Origin: Bordetella parapertussis
GTDB taxonomy: Bacteria > Pseudomonadota > Gammaproteobacteria > Burkholderiales > SG8-39
DNA length: 36,793 nucleotides
Direction: 5' to 3'
Assembly: GCA_945906975.1 (NCBI GenBank)
Contig: CAMDRY010000002.1
Coordinates: 1 to 36,793 of the forward strand
Made by a program: the position numbers and the translations under genes. Below are positions 17,715 to 26,088 of this stretch, one piece after another. The number at the start of each line of letters is the position of its first letter. Within the stretch, counting starts at the first letter, position 1. Under the pieces are notes generated by a model. The model made no database searches. It was given only the letters and a program-made list of their open reading frames with translations, and was not told the DNA's origin.

Positions 17715-18560
17715 CTATTTGCGCACGGCGCTCCAGCGGCCTTTTTTACCCGTGTCGGTGACAAAGGTTCCCTGCATGCGCGGACCACTGATCTTGCCGG
17801 TGTAATCCCGGTGTATTCCCTGCTGGTCCATGAATGAAAAGCGGATGTCGCTGCCGTTCATCCGTGCATCGCGCAGTCCCGCACGCAGTGTGCCGAACTG
17901 CGCGCCACCTTCGAGTTTCTGGTAGCGCTGCATGAGCGACAATTCGAACGTTTCCTTGGTTTTTCCGGTGTGCGCTTCCGTGGTCCACTGGCCCATGGCG
18001 GTTGCGGGGATGATGTACAGATAGACATCGCGTCCGTTCACCGACGAGTGGTCATCCGGTTCCCAGTCGTCCATGTTGAACGAGTGGGTGACGATGCGGG
18101 TGCCAGGCCGCATCGTCAGCAACTGCGGACGAAGTTTCAGGTTGAGGTGCGGCAGCAAATACATTGTGACGACGTTCGCCTCGGTAAAGTCGGTGACGAA
18201 AATATCGCCTTCTATGACCTTCGCCCTGTCGGCGACGCCGGCCTTGATCACGTTGCCCTGGGCGAAGCGCGCAAACTCCGGGTTGTACTCGACGCCCAGT
18301 GCGCGCGCCTTGAACAGCTTTGCAGCGACGATGGCGATCTTGCCGTCGCCGGCGCCGAGGTCTACGACGTAATCTTTGGCCGTGACTTTGGCCATGCGCA
18401 GCATGCGCTCGACCACGTCATCCGGTGTCGGTACCCAAATCACGTCCTTGCCGGACTGACCGACTTTGGGTTCGTAGTCCTGTGGCGGCGTTTGCTGCGC
18501 GGTGGCGTTGAAAGTCCACAGGACGGACAGAATGACCAGCAGGCGCAGTGTGAAATTCAT
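17715..18560 (-). CDS. Exported SAM-methyltransferase-like protein
   Basis: The 281-residue product begins MNFTLRLLVILSVLWTFNATAQQTPP, a clear signal peptide, with AGGGA upstream of the ATG at 18560. The mature part carries a class I methyltransferase fold: WVPTPDDVVERML, then motif I VVDLGAGDGKIAIVAAKLF, then GVEYNPEFARFA and EGDIFVTDF. This order resembles the FAM173/ATPSC-lysine methyltransferase group. About 100 residues follow that look beta-rich (QWTTEAHTGKTKETFELSL through GTFVTDTGKKGRWSAV). SAM is not normally available in the periplasm, so an exported enzyme is odd; it might bind another ligand or be retained at the membrane. Substrate unknown. Confidence 0.75.
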   Translation of the reverse strand: MNFTLRLLVILSVLWTFNATAQQTPPQDYEPKVGQSGKDVIWVPTPDDVVERMLRMAKVTAKDYVVDLGAGDGKIAIVAAKLFKARALGVEYNPEFARFAQGNVIKAGVADRAKVIEGDIFVTDFTEANVVTMYLLPHLNLKLRPQLLTMRPGTRIVTHSFNMDDWEPDDHSSVNGRDVYLYIIPATAMGQWTTEAHTGKTKETFELSLMQRYQKLEGGAQFGTLRAGLRDARMNGSDIRFSFMDQQGIHRDYTGKISGPRMQGTFVTDTGKKGRWSAVRK

Positions 18561-18627
18561 TTTGTTTCCCTTTGTTCCCGGTGAATTGGTTTCATAAAAA
18601 AGGCGCATGCCGTTTCATGCCTGCGGG

Positions 18628-20103
18628 TCAAAGCACTTCGGCGGCCTGGTCGGCAAGCCGCGAGCGCTCGCCACGCTGCAGCGTGATGTGTCCCGAGTGG
18701 GCCCAGCCCTTGAAGCGGTCGACGACATAGGTCAGTCCTGACGAACCCTCGGTGAGGTAGGGCGTGTCGATTTGGGCGATATTGCCCAGGCACACCACCT
18801 TGGTACCGGGACCGGCGCGCGTGATGAGTGTTTTCATCTGTTTGGGCGTCAGGTTCTGCGCCTCGTCAATAATCAGGAACTTGTTCAGAAAAGTCCGGCC
18901 GCGCATGAAGTTCAGCGACTTGATCTTGATGCGAGAACGAATGAGATCTCGCGTCGCCGCGCGGCCCCATTCCCCGGCCTCATCGTCGGTCTTGTTGAGT
19001 ACGTCGAGGTTGTCCTCCAACGCGCCCATCCACGGCGTCATTTTCTCCTCTTCGGTGCCCGGCAGGAAGCCGATGTCCTCCCCAACCGGAACAGTCACCC
19101 GGGTCATGATGATTTCCGAGTAGAGTTTGTCTTCAAGTGTTTGCATCAGTCCGGCGGCGAGCGTCATCAGCGTCTTGCCGGTGCCGGCCTGACCGAGCAG
19201 CGTGACAAAGTCGATCTCCGGATCCATCAGCAGGTTCATCGCGAAGTTTTGTTCGCGATTGCGCATATGGATGCCCCACACGGCATTTTTCGCATAGGTG
19301 AAGTCACGGACGGTTTCAAGCACGGCGGTCTTGCCGGCGACCTCGCGCACCACGGCATGCAGCGGCTGTTCGCCGTCCTGGTAGATGAATTCGTTGACCA
19401 GAAGCTGTGGGCAAAGCGGTCCCCGGACACGGTAGAAGGTGCGACCGTCCTTTTTCCAGGACTCCATGTCCTTGCCGTGCAAATCCCAGAAATCGTCCGC
19501 CAACGCGCGAACGCCGGTGTACAAGAGGTCGGTGTCTTCGAGGACCTTGTCGTTGAAATAGTCCTCGGCGGCGAGTCCGAGCGCATGCGCCTTGATGCGC
19601 ATGTTGATGTCCTTGGACACCAGGATGACCTGGCGCTGCGGGATTTTTTGCTGCAGGTACATCACCACGCCGATGATCTGGTTGTCGGCCTTGCCTATGG
19701 GCAGGTTGGCGGGCAGGTGTCCGCTGATGGCCTCGGTTTGCAGGAACAGGTGCCCGGTGGCGGTGTCGGTGCGGCTGCGTTTGAGCGGGATGCCCGACTT
19801 GATCTTGTTGCCCGAACCGCTGACGATCTCGTCAAGGAAGCGGCTGGCCTGGCGCGCGTTGCGCGCGACCTCGGACATGCCCTTTTTATTGCTGTCGAGT
19901 TCTTCCAGCGTCATCATCGGCAGGAAGATGTCGTGCTCCTCGAACCGGAAAAGGCTCGTCGGATCATGCATCAATACATTGGTGTCGAGGACGAAGAGTT
20001 TCGTCTGTACGCGCTTGCCGGCGCGCGGTTTTCGTGAGGAGGTGGGTGTGGGGGACAAATCAGCTTCTGCGGTCGGATAGGACGACTCAGAGTGTTTTAA
20101 CAA
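18628..20103 (-). CDS. PIN-PhoH fusion ATPase (PhoH2/YlaK-like)
   Basis: A 491-residue protein with an N-terminal PIN ribonuclease domain (KLFVLDTNVLMHDPTSLF near residue 35, MMTLEELD, acidic residues spaced as in PIN nucleases) and a C-terminal PhoH ATPase domain with Walker A LLGQAGTGKTLMTLAAG near residue 310 and Walker B FLIIDEAQNLTPKQMK. Relatives (PhoH2) are described as RNA helicase/RNase proteins. The first available start is TTG at 20103, which overlaps the end of bcp by 17 bases; an in-frame TTG at 20058 is an alternative, and the first 30 residues are low-complexity. It is likely co-transcribed with bcp. Confidence 0.9.
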   Translation of the reverse strand: MLKHSESSYPTAEADLSPTPTSSRKPRAGKRVQTKLFVLDTNVLMHDPTSLFRFEEHDIFLPMMTLEELDSNKKGMSEVARNARQASRFLDEIVSGSGNKIKSGIPLKRSRTDTATGHLFLQTEAISGHLPANLPIGKADNQIIGVVMYLQQKIPQRQVILVSKDINMRIKAHALGLAAEDYFNDKVLEDTDLLYTGVRALADDFWDLHGKDMESWKKDGRTFYRVRGPLCPQLLVNEFIYQDGEQPLHAVVREVAGKTAVLETVRDFTYAKNAVWGIHMRNREQNFAMNLLMDPEIDFVTLLGQAGTGKTLMTLAAGLMQTLEDKLYSEIIMTRVTVPVGEDIGFLPGTEEEKMTPWMGALEDNLDVLNKTDDEAGEWGRAATRDLIRSRIKIKSLNFMRGRTFLNKFLIIDEAQNLTPKQMKTLITRAGPGTKVVCLGNIAQIDTPYLTEGSSGLTYVVDRFKGWAHSGHITLQRGERSRLADQAAEVL

Positions 20104-20539
20104 AGTCCAGTACCTCGGTCACGTGGCCGGGAACTTTCACACCACGCCATTCCCGGACTATAGCGTGATGGGCGTCCAGCAGGAAGGTGCTGCGCTCGAT
20201 ACCGCGTACCTGCTTGCCATACATGTTTTTCATTTTCATCACTGCGAACTGGTTGCATGCCAGTTCCTCCTCATCGGCGAGAAGTTCGAAGGGGAACGCC
20301 TGTTTGGCCTTGAAGTTGATATGAGACTTCAGGCTGTCGCGCGAGATTCCGATGATTTCGCAGCCCGCTTTCTTGAAGTCCGCGTACAGGTCGCGGAATT
20401 GCTGCCCCTCGGTTGTGCACCCGGGGGTGTTGTCCTTGGGATAAAAATAGACAATGATGAATTTATTTTTGAGAGCCGACAGCTTGAAGAGGCCGCCTGT
20501 GCCTTGCAGGGAAAAGTCTTTAATTGCTTGATTCGACAT
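20087..20539 (-). CDS. bcp: Thioredoxin-dependent peroxiredoxin Bcp/PrxQ
   Basis: A 150-residue peroxiredoxin that reduces peroxides. The peroxidatic cysteine lies in PKDNTPGCTTEGQQFRD, about residue 41. The resolving cysteine usually found five residues later (CTTEAC) is replaced (CTTEGQ), so this is a 1-Cys type or uses another cysteine; candidates are Cys60 (KKAGCEI) and Cys95 (ELACNQF). I chose ATG 20539 (MSNQAIKDFSLQG) because the family begins there; an upstream ATG at 20584 would add 15 basic residues. Its stop overlaps the PIN-PhoH start. arnD lies upstream on the same strand, 91 bp away. Confidence 0.93.
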   Translation of the reverse strand: MSNQAIKDFSLQGTGGLFKLSALKNKFIIVYFYPKDNTPGCTTEGQQFRDLYADFKKAGCEIIGISRDSLKSHINFKAKQAFPFELLADEEELACNQFAVMKMKNMYGKQVRGIERSTFLLDAHHAIVREWRGVKVPGHVTEVLDFVKTL

Positions 20540-20630
20540 TAAATGTTTTCTAATTTTTGATTTGTAAAAAAGTAATGCCTTCATTCTTCACAAATTCGCC
20601 GCACTTGGCAAGCGCAAAATAATGACACTT

Positions 20631-21542
20631 TTATGCCGCAAGAAACTCCGGCCCCGCCATGGTCAGAGTACCTGACCTGCCGGCAATCTGGGCGTACTGG
20701 ATCACGCGGCGGGGGAGCGTCTTCAAGTCGAGGTCCTTGCGCAGCGCGCGCATTGCAACGAGCTCATATCCCTGTGCTTTCCAACCCGAGAGCGAGGCGT
20801 CAAAGGTATCTGCCAGCTTTCCGCCCTCCAGTTCGGCATGCAGGGTGTAGACATGCCCGTTGATCGGCGGTGCAGTGGTAAGCCGGAGCAAGTGCTGTGC
20901 CGCCGTGGCGGGAGTGATGCCGTCCAGTCCGATCAGCTCGTCCAGCGTCGGTAGTGTGGTCGGCAGTTGGGGGCAGGCGATTATTTCAGCGTTCCAAATC
21001 GGGATGAACGGCTCGTTGCCACGACTGTCCGAGCAGTAGTCAAATCCGAGCCGCTGCGTTAGTCGTAGCGCGTGTATGTTCATCTGCCAGCCGGCGGCCC
21101 CGTGTACTTTCGCCGCCTCGCCGAAGATCTCCTCGAATCGCGTGCAGGCGCGCTGCATTTCGGCAAGCGTCCATGCTGCGTCTGCGCCTGCCACGGAATC
21201 CTGCCAGCGCACATGATCCCAGGTATGAATGCCGACTTCGTGACCTTCGTCCCTCACCCGGCGCATTAGTTGTGCGCAGGCGCGTCCGATATCCGGTGCA
21301 GGAAGCAGCGTTCCATAAAGCAAGGTCTTGAGGCCGTAGTGTTCAAGCACCGAAGTGCGCGACACCTTTTTCATGAAGCCTGGACGCAGCACGCGTTTTA
21401 TCGCCCGGCCGGTATGGTCCGGCCCGAGGCTGAACAGGAACGTTGCCTGCGCATTATGCTTTTTCAGCATGTCGAGCAAACGCGGGACTCCTTCGCGGGT
21501 GCCGCGATAGGTGTCGACATCAATTTTTAAGGCGAGTTTCAT
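20631..21542 (-). CDS. arnD: 4-deoxy-4-formamido-L-arabinose-phosphoundecaprenol deformylase ArnD
   Basis: ArnD removes the formyl group from undecaprenyl-phosphate-Ara4FN, giving the lipid-linked L-Ara4N donor for lipid A modification. The 303-residue polysaccharide-deacetylase-family (NodB) protein closely follows E. coli ArnD: LKIDVDTYRGTREGVPRLLD at the start with the metal-binding aspartate, FSLGPDHTGRAIKR, and the HxxxH-type metal motif in GHEVGIHTWDHVRWQD near residue 110. It is the last gene of the minus-strand arn operon and is separated from the preceding gene by 115 bp, a larger gap than elsewhere in the operon. Confidence 0.92.
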   Translation of the reverse strand: MKLALKIDVDTYRGTREGVPRLLDMLKKHNAQATFLFSLGPDHTGRAIKRVLRPGFMKKVSRTSVLEHYGLKTLLYGTLLPAPDIGRACAQLMRRVRDEGHEVGIHTWDHVRWQDSVAGADAAWTLAEMQRACTRFEEIFGEAAKVHGAAGWQMNIHALRLTQRLGFDYCSDSRGNEPFIPIWNAEIIACPQLPTTLPTLDELIGLDGITPATAAQHLLRLTTAPPINGHVYTLHAELEGGKLADTFDASLSGWKAQGYELVAMRALRKDLDLKTLPRRVIQYAQIAGRSGTLTMAGPEFLAA

Positions 21543-21657
21543 TGTTCAGGCGCCGTCGAAACAGAGTGGGTGTTGGACGTGACCGCTACAGCGGGGAACG
21601 CGGCGCAGAGTTTGTCGCCATGGAAAAGGCCCCTGGCGTGCCGTCACTGTGCCTCTG

Positions 21658-22701
21658 CTAGTCAACGAGGTGCCGCGCCTCTGCAAAATGCCCGCGGTAG
21701 GCATCAAAAATATTTTTGAGCGCGCGCTGCATGTTGACGCGTGGGCGCCAATCGAGGTCACGCATGGTGTTGGTGATTTTCGGAACGCGATTTTGCACGT
21801 CCTGATAGCCCTTGCCGTAGTACTTGTCCGCCGTTGTGACGACCATTTTCACCTTGCGCGCGGTGGGCTGGTACTCGGGGTAGCTTAGCGCGAGCTTGAG
21901 CATCATGTCCGCCAAGTCCTTCACTGAATAATTGTTACGCGGATTGCCGATGTTGTAAATCTGTCCGCTCGCGACCTCGTTTTTGTTTGCGATGATTTTA
22001 ATCAGGGCATCGATGCCGTCGTCAATATAGGTAAACGCACGTTTCTGGCGGCCGCCGTCAACCAGTTTTATCGGCTCGCCGCGAACGATATGACCAAGGA
22101 ATTGCGTGATGACTCGCGAGCTGCCCTCTTTGGCGGTATTGATCGAGTCGAGTCCGGAGCCTATCCAGTTGAACGGGCGGAAAAGCGTGTAGTCGAGGCC
22201 TTGCTCCATGCCGTAGGCGTGGATGACGCGGTCCATCAATTGCTTGGAGCAGGAATAGATCCAGCGCGGTTTGTTGATAGGCCCGAGCACCAGCTCGGAG
22301 TTTTCCGGATCAAAGGCCTTGTCGCGGCTCATGCCGTAGACCTCGGAGGTGGACGGGAAAATCAGGCGCTTCTTGCGCTTTACGCAGGCGCGCACGATCG
22401 GAAGGTTGGCTTCAAAATCGAGTTCAAACACGCGCAGCGGCTCTTTGACGTAGGTCGCCGGGGTGGCAATGGCCACCAGGGGCAGCACCACGTCGCACTT
22501 TCGAATGTGGTACTCAATCCATTCGTGGTTGATGGTGATATCGCCCTCGAAAAAGTGAAAGCGTTTTTCCGCCAGGAGGTCGGTGATGCGCTCCGTTTGC
22601 ATGTCCATGCCGTAGACCTCCCAGTCGGTGGTCTCGATGATGCGTTTGGACAGGTGGTGGCCGATAAAGCCGTTGACGCCGAGGATAAGGATTTTTTTCA
22701 T
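21658..22701 (-). CDS. UDP-glucuronate decarboxylase (ArnA C-terminal domain as separate gene)
   Basis: This 347-residue short-chain dehydrogenase/epimerase-family enzyme corresponds to the C-terminal half of E. coli ArnA, which oxidises and decarboxylates UDP-glucuronate to UDP-4-keto-pentose. The NAD-binding motif is ILGVNGFIGHHLSKRI at the N-terminus; FPSTSEVYGM supplies the serine/threonine and RWIYSCSKQLMDRVIHAYG the catalytic Tyr-x-x-x-Lys. The segment LFRPFNWIGSGLDSINTAKEGSS is typical of ArnA. The formyltransferase half is a separate gene four bases upstream on the same strand, so ArnA is split here. Confidence 0.92.
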   Translation of the reverse strand: MKKILILGVNGFIGHHLSKRIIETTDWEVYGMDMQTERITDLLAEKRFHFFEGDITINHEWIEYHIRKCDVVLPLVAIATPATYVKEPLRVFELDFEANLPIVRACVKRKKRLIFPSTSEVYGMSRDKAFDPENSELVLGPINKPRWIYSCSKQLMDRVIHAYGMEQGLDYTLFRPFNWIGSGLDSINTAKEGSSRVITQFLGHIVRGEPIKLVDGGRQKRAFTYIDDGIDALIKIIANKNEVASGQIYNIGNPRNNYSVKDLADMMLKLALSYPEYQPTARKVKMVVTTADKYYGKGYQDVQNRVPKITNTMRDLDWRPRVNMQRALKNIFDAYRGHFAEARHLVD

Positions 22702-22705
22702 GGTT

Positions 22706-23638
22706 TCAGCTCAAAGGGAGCGGAACAGGCCGCGCGCCGAAGCGTGCCAGAAAGTCCGCCGGGGTGAAAGGCTTGTCCTCGTATTGCATTTCAAGTAGGG
22801 CAAGAAAACGTCCGTCAGCGCATAGGGCATCGACGCCGAACTTGCTGGCATAAAAGCCGAGGGCTGTTCCGCATGTTCCGCCGCCGGCTTCCAATCTGGT
22901 ACGGTGAATGAATAGCGGTTTGCCGTCGATTTCGGTAAAGGCGCCAGGATAAGGGGGGGCGACGGCGCGAACGAGGTTGTGTATCTCCTGTGCCGGGCAT
23001 CTCCAGTCGATGCGTCCATCGGCGGGCTTGCGTCCGCCAAAATAGCCGCCCTGCGCCAGAGATTGTTCTTGCAGCACGGCAGTGCCATTTTCGAGGTCGG
23101 GCAGGCAGTGACGCAGCAGTGCCTCGGCTGCGCCACTCACTTTGCGGAACACCTCAAGTGCCTGGTCGTCGGTTGCTATCGTTACGGCTTGCTGACCGAC
23201 GATGCGTCCGGCATCGGGTTTTGCGATCATTTCGTGCAAGGTGGCGCCGGTTTCGGTCTCGCCGTGCAGCACGGCCCAATTCACCGGAACACGCCCGCGA
23301 TATTTTGGCAGCAGCGATCCATGCATGTTAAATGCGCCGCGGCGCGCAGTGGCGAGCAGGTCGGGTGAGAGCATCAGCCGATAGTAGAAGGAAAACAGGA
23401 AATCGGGAGCCATTGCCGAGATACGTGCGATGAATTCGGGTGTGTTCGGGTCTTCGGGCGTGCAGGTTTCAATGCCGTTGGCCGCAGCGAGTTCCGCCAC
23501 GCTCCCAAACCAGATGCGCTCGGCCCGATTGTCTTCATGGGTGACGACCAACGCGACCTTGACCCCCTGTTCGATAAGCACCTTGAGGCAGCGCACCCCG
23601 ACGTCATGGTACGCGAAGACGACTGCTTTACTTGTCAT
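22706..23638 (-). CDS. UDP-L-Ara4N formyltransferase (ArnA N-terminal domain as separate gene)
   Basis: A 310-residue formyltransferase equal to the N-terminal half of E. coli ArnA; it transfers formyl from N10-formyl-tetrahydrofolate to UDP-L-Ara4N. The catalytic Asn and His are in FNMHGSLLPKYRGRVPVNWAVL near residue 103, and the Asp in AKPDAGRIVGQQ near residue 140. The second, FMT-like C-terminal domain (GRIDWRCPAQEIHNLVRAVAPPYPGAF) is complete. The ATG at 23638 overlaps the arnC end by 11 bases. The protein stops where the dehydrogenase half of ArnA would begin. Confidence 0.92.
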   Translation of the reverse strand: MTSKAVVFAYHDVGVRCLKVLIEQGVKVALVVTHEDNRAERIWFGSVAELAAANGIETCTPEDPNTPEFIARISAMAPDFLFSFYYRLMLSPDLLATARRGAFNMHGSLLPKYRGRVPVNWAVLHGETETGATLHEMIAKPDAGRIVGQQAVTIATDDQALEVFRKVSGAAEALLRHCLPDLENGTAVLQEQSLAQGGYFGGRKPADGRIDWRCPAQEIHNLVRAVAPPYPGAFTEIDGKPLFIHRTRLEAGGGTCGTALGFYASKFGVDALCADGRFLALLEMQYEDKPFTPADFLARFGARPVPLPLS

Positions 23639-24596
23639 CCTTCTTTTCCAGGATGGCTTGCACGATGTATCGGGGGCGTTGCCTCACCTGCTGGTAGATG
23701 CGTCCGACATACTCGCCCAGCAGGCCAATGCCAAACAGGGTTAGGCCGATGAGGAAAAAGGCGATGCCAAAGAGCGTAAACAGTCCCTCGGCTTCTGGCC
23801 CAATCAGGACGCGACGCACCGCCAGAAGGACTACAAAGGTGAATGACAGCAGCGAAATCGCGATGCCTATGAGCGAAAACACCTGCAACGGCGCCAGCGA
23901 GAACCCGGTGACAAGGTCGAAGTTGAGACGGATCAGGCTGTAGAGCGAATACTTGGACTCTCCGGCCATGCGTTCCTCATGCTCGACTTCGACCTCTGCG
24001 GGATTGTGCGCAAAGGAATAGGCGAGGGCGGGGATGTAGGTATTTACCTCGCGCGAATCGTTTATCGCATCGACGATGTCGCGGCCGTAGGCGCGCAACA
24101 TGCATCCCTGGTCGGTCATCTGGATATGCGTGATGCGTTCGCGCAGGGAATTCATGGCGCGGGATGCGATGCGGCGGAAAGCCGTGTCCTGCCGGTTCAG
24201 GCGGATGCTGCCAACATAATCGTGGCCTTCATCCATTTTTTTCAGCAGTTTGACTATTTCTTCCGGAGGGTTCTGCAGGTCCGCATCCAGGGTGACCACG
24301 CGCTCGCCACGGCATTGCGCAAAGCCTGCCATGATGGCCATGTGCTGGCCGTAATTGCCGCTGAACAACACCACGCGCGTCACATCCGGGCGTTTCTGGA
24401 ACTGCTCGCGCAGCAGTGCGACTGAGCGGTCGCGGCTGCCGTCGTTGACGAAAATGACTTCGTAGGATTCACCGAGTTGGTCCAGCGCCGGGTAAAGACG
24501 CGCGAACAGCGGGGCGAGTCCGGCCTCTTCGTTGTAGACCGGGATGACGATGGACAAGCGTCGGGGCGGCTGCGATGGGGGCATCGTTGATGTCAT
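23628..24596 (-). CDS. arnC: Undecaprenyl-phosphate 4-deoxy-4-formamido-L-arabinose transferase ArnC
   Basis: ArnC attaches Ara4FN to undecaprenyl phosphate on the cytoplasmic face of the inner membrane. The 322-residue GT2 glycosyltransferase has LSIVIPVYNEEAGLAPLFARL at the N-terminus, VTLDADLQNPPEEI as the DxD-like region near residue 95, and two membrane segments near the C-terminus (about 229-252 and 263-287). I chose ATG 24596 because it overlaps the arnB stop as ATGA; an in-frame start 13 codons earlier lies within arnB. A dolichol-phosphate-mannose-synthase-like role is the general alternative, but the neighbours support ArnC. Confidence 0.9.
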   Translation of the reverse strand: MTSTMPPSQPPRRLSIVIPVYNEEAGLAPLFARLYPALDQLGESYEVIFVNDGSRDRSVALLREQFQKRPDVTRVVLFSGNYGQHMAIMAGFAQCRGERVVTLDADLQNPPEEIVKLLKKMDEGHDYVGSIRLNRQDTAFRRIASRAMNSLRERITHIQMTDQGCMLRAYGRDIVDAINDSREVNTYIPALAYSFAHNPAEVEVEHEERMAGESKYSLYSLIRLNFDLVTGFSLAPLQVFSLIGIAISLLSFTFVVLLAVRRVLIGPEAEGLFTLFGIAFFLIGLTLFGIGLLGEYVGRIYQQVRQRPRYIVQAILEKKDDK

Positions 24597-25717
24597 GTGG
24601 AGTGTTGCCTGAGAATCCGGGCGCAAGTGTCGCACACCCGTTCGACATCGGCGAGACTCATCGCTGGAAATAGCGGCAGGGTCAGGATGCTGGCTCCGGC
24701 CGCCTCTGCATGGGGGAAGTCACCTTTTTTCCAGCCCAGGTTCCGGTACAGTGTGAACAAGTGCATGGCTGGATAATGCACGCCGGTACCGATGCCAGAA
24801 TCGTGCATGGCCTCTATAAAGGCGCCGCGGCTGATATTCATGCGGGAGAGTGGCAGCGTGATCTGGAACATGTGCCAGTTGGAGTTCTCAAAATCCTCGG
24901 GGGGCAGCCCGCAGCCCAGCTCACGGTCGAAGGTGGTGAAGTAGTGGCGTGCCAACTCGCGCCGCTTGGTATTGAATGCGTCGAGCAGTTCTATCTGTCC
25001 CAGCCCGATGCGCGCCGCCACGTCGGTCATGTTGTACTTGCCGCCGGCCACTTCGACATCCTGTTCTCCGTCGGGTGCGCGGACCACGCCCTGCAAGCGT
25101 AGTTGTGTGACTAGTTCGGCTTCGCGCTCGTCGTTGATGACAAGGCATCCGCCCTCGGTTGTCGTCATGTTCTTGTTGGCGTGAAAACTGAAAGATACGA
25201 GGTCACCGAAACTGCCGATACGGCGCCCCTTCCAGGAAGCTCCCATGCTTTGCGCTGCGTCCTCGATGATGCGGAGGCTGTGTTTTGTTGCAATGGTGTA
25301 CAACTGATCGCGGTCTACGGGCAGGCCGGCGAGATCCACCGGAATGATCGCCTTTGTTTTGGCTGTCACGGCCGCCGTGACGAGTGACAGATCGATGTTG
25401 CGCGTTGCGGGGTCGATGTCGACAAAAACCGGACGCGCGCCCGCGCGCAAGACCACGTTCGCGGTGGCGACCCAGGACAGCGGGGTGGTAATGACCTCGT
25501 CGCCGCTGCCCACTCCGGCCACGGCAAGGGCGAGTTCGAGCGTACCGGTTCCTGAATTCACGCTGCGCACCGGTCGCCCGCCGAAATAAGCCGAAAGCCT
25601 CGCCTCGAAGGCCTTCACCTGCGGGCCGCTGGTTATCCAGCCGGAGCGCAGGACGTCAGCTACGCCGCTGATGGTGGCCTCATCGATGGTGGGGCGGGTA
25701 AAGGGAAGATAGTTCAT
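24593..25717 (-). CDS. arnB: UDP-4-amino-4-deoxy-L-arabinose aminotransferase ArnB
   Basis: ArnB is a PLP-dependent aminotransferase of the DegT/DnrJ/EryC1/StrS family that makes UDP-L-Ara4N from the 4-keto sugar. The 374-residue protein starts LPFTRPTIDEATISGVADVL, with NSGTGTLELAL contacting the cofactor, VEDAAQ-like IIEDAAQSMGASWKG near residue 155 and the PLP lysine in SFHANKNMTTTEGG near residue 182. Its ATG shares TGATG with the end of the SMR gene upstream. A truncated second copy of its 5' end lies at 29531-29751. Confidence 0.92.
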   Translation of the reverse strand: MNYLPFTRPTIDEATISGVADVLRSGWITSGPQVKAFEARLSAYFGGRPVRSVNSGTGTLELALAVAGVGSGDEVITTPLSWVATANVVLRAGARPVFVDIDPATRNIDLSLVTAAVTAKTKAIIPVDLAGLPVDRDQLYTIATKHSLRIIEDAAQSMGASWKGRRIGSFGDLVSFSFHANKNMTTTEGGCLVINDEREAELVTQLRLQGVVRAPDGEQDVEVAGGKYNMTDVAARIGLGQIELLDAFNTKRRELARHYFTTFDRELGCGLPPEDFENSNWHMFQITLPLSRMNISRGAFIEAMHDSGIGTGVHYPAMHLFTLYRNLGWKKGDFPHAEAAGASILTLPLFPAMSLADVERVCDTCARILRQHST

Positions 25718-26088
25718 CAGGATCTCGCCACGACATAAACACCGATTATGATGACGCCGATTCCGGCAAGGCGCATCATTCCCACCGCCTCGCCGAACAG
25801 GTACCGGGCGGCTATTGCGTTGAGGCCGTAACCGATGGAGAGCATCGGGTAGGCAATACTGACTTCCACGCGAGATTGCGCGAGCACCCAGACCGCGAGG
25901 CTGACCACGTGACAGACCAGCCCGGCGGCAATATGCGGTTCAAAGGCGCATTTCAATCGAACCGGGATGAGACTGTCCATGGCAAATTGAAACGGGCCGA
26001 TGGCGTTCGCTCCTGCTTTGAGCAGCAGGTGGGCCGCGGCGTTGAGGACCATGCCCGTCGGTATCAGGGTCAGGCTTGCGGCGTTCAT
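25717..26088 (-). CDS. SMR/EamA-type membrane protein, ArnE/ArnF-like flippase subunit (copy A)
   Basis: A 123-residue protein with four hydrophobic segments (about residues 5-25, 47-70, 75-95 and 100-120), as in small multidrug resistance family proteins. In E. coli ArnE and ArnF of this family are thought to flip undecaprenyl-phosphate-L-Ara4N across the inner membrane. The conserved NAAAHLLLKAGANAIG and VEVSIAYPMLSIGYGLNAIAA segments fit ArnE/F. The start overlaps the arnT stop (ATGA) and the stop overlaps the arnB start (TGATG), so the call rests on both family and context. Only one such gene is in the operon; a 74% identical copy is at 29751-30122. Confidence 0.82.
   Translation of the reverse strand: MNAASLTLIPTGMVLNAAAHLLLKAGANAIGPFQFAMDSLIPVRLKCAFEPHIAAGLVCHVVSLAVWVLAQSRVEVSIAYPMLSIGYGLNAIAARYLFGEAVGMMRLAGIGVIIIGVYVVARS

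Noticed and set aside
18772..20037. 421-codon plus-strand ORF
   Set aside because: Antisense shadow of the PIN-PhoH gene, whose Walker motifs and PIN residues are clear; the His/Val/Asp-rich peptide is typical of a reverse-frame artefact.
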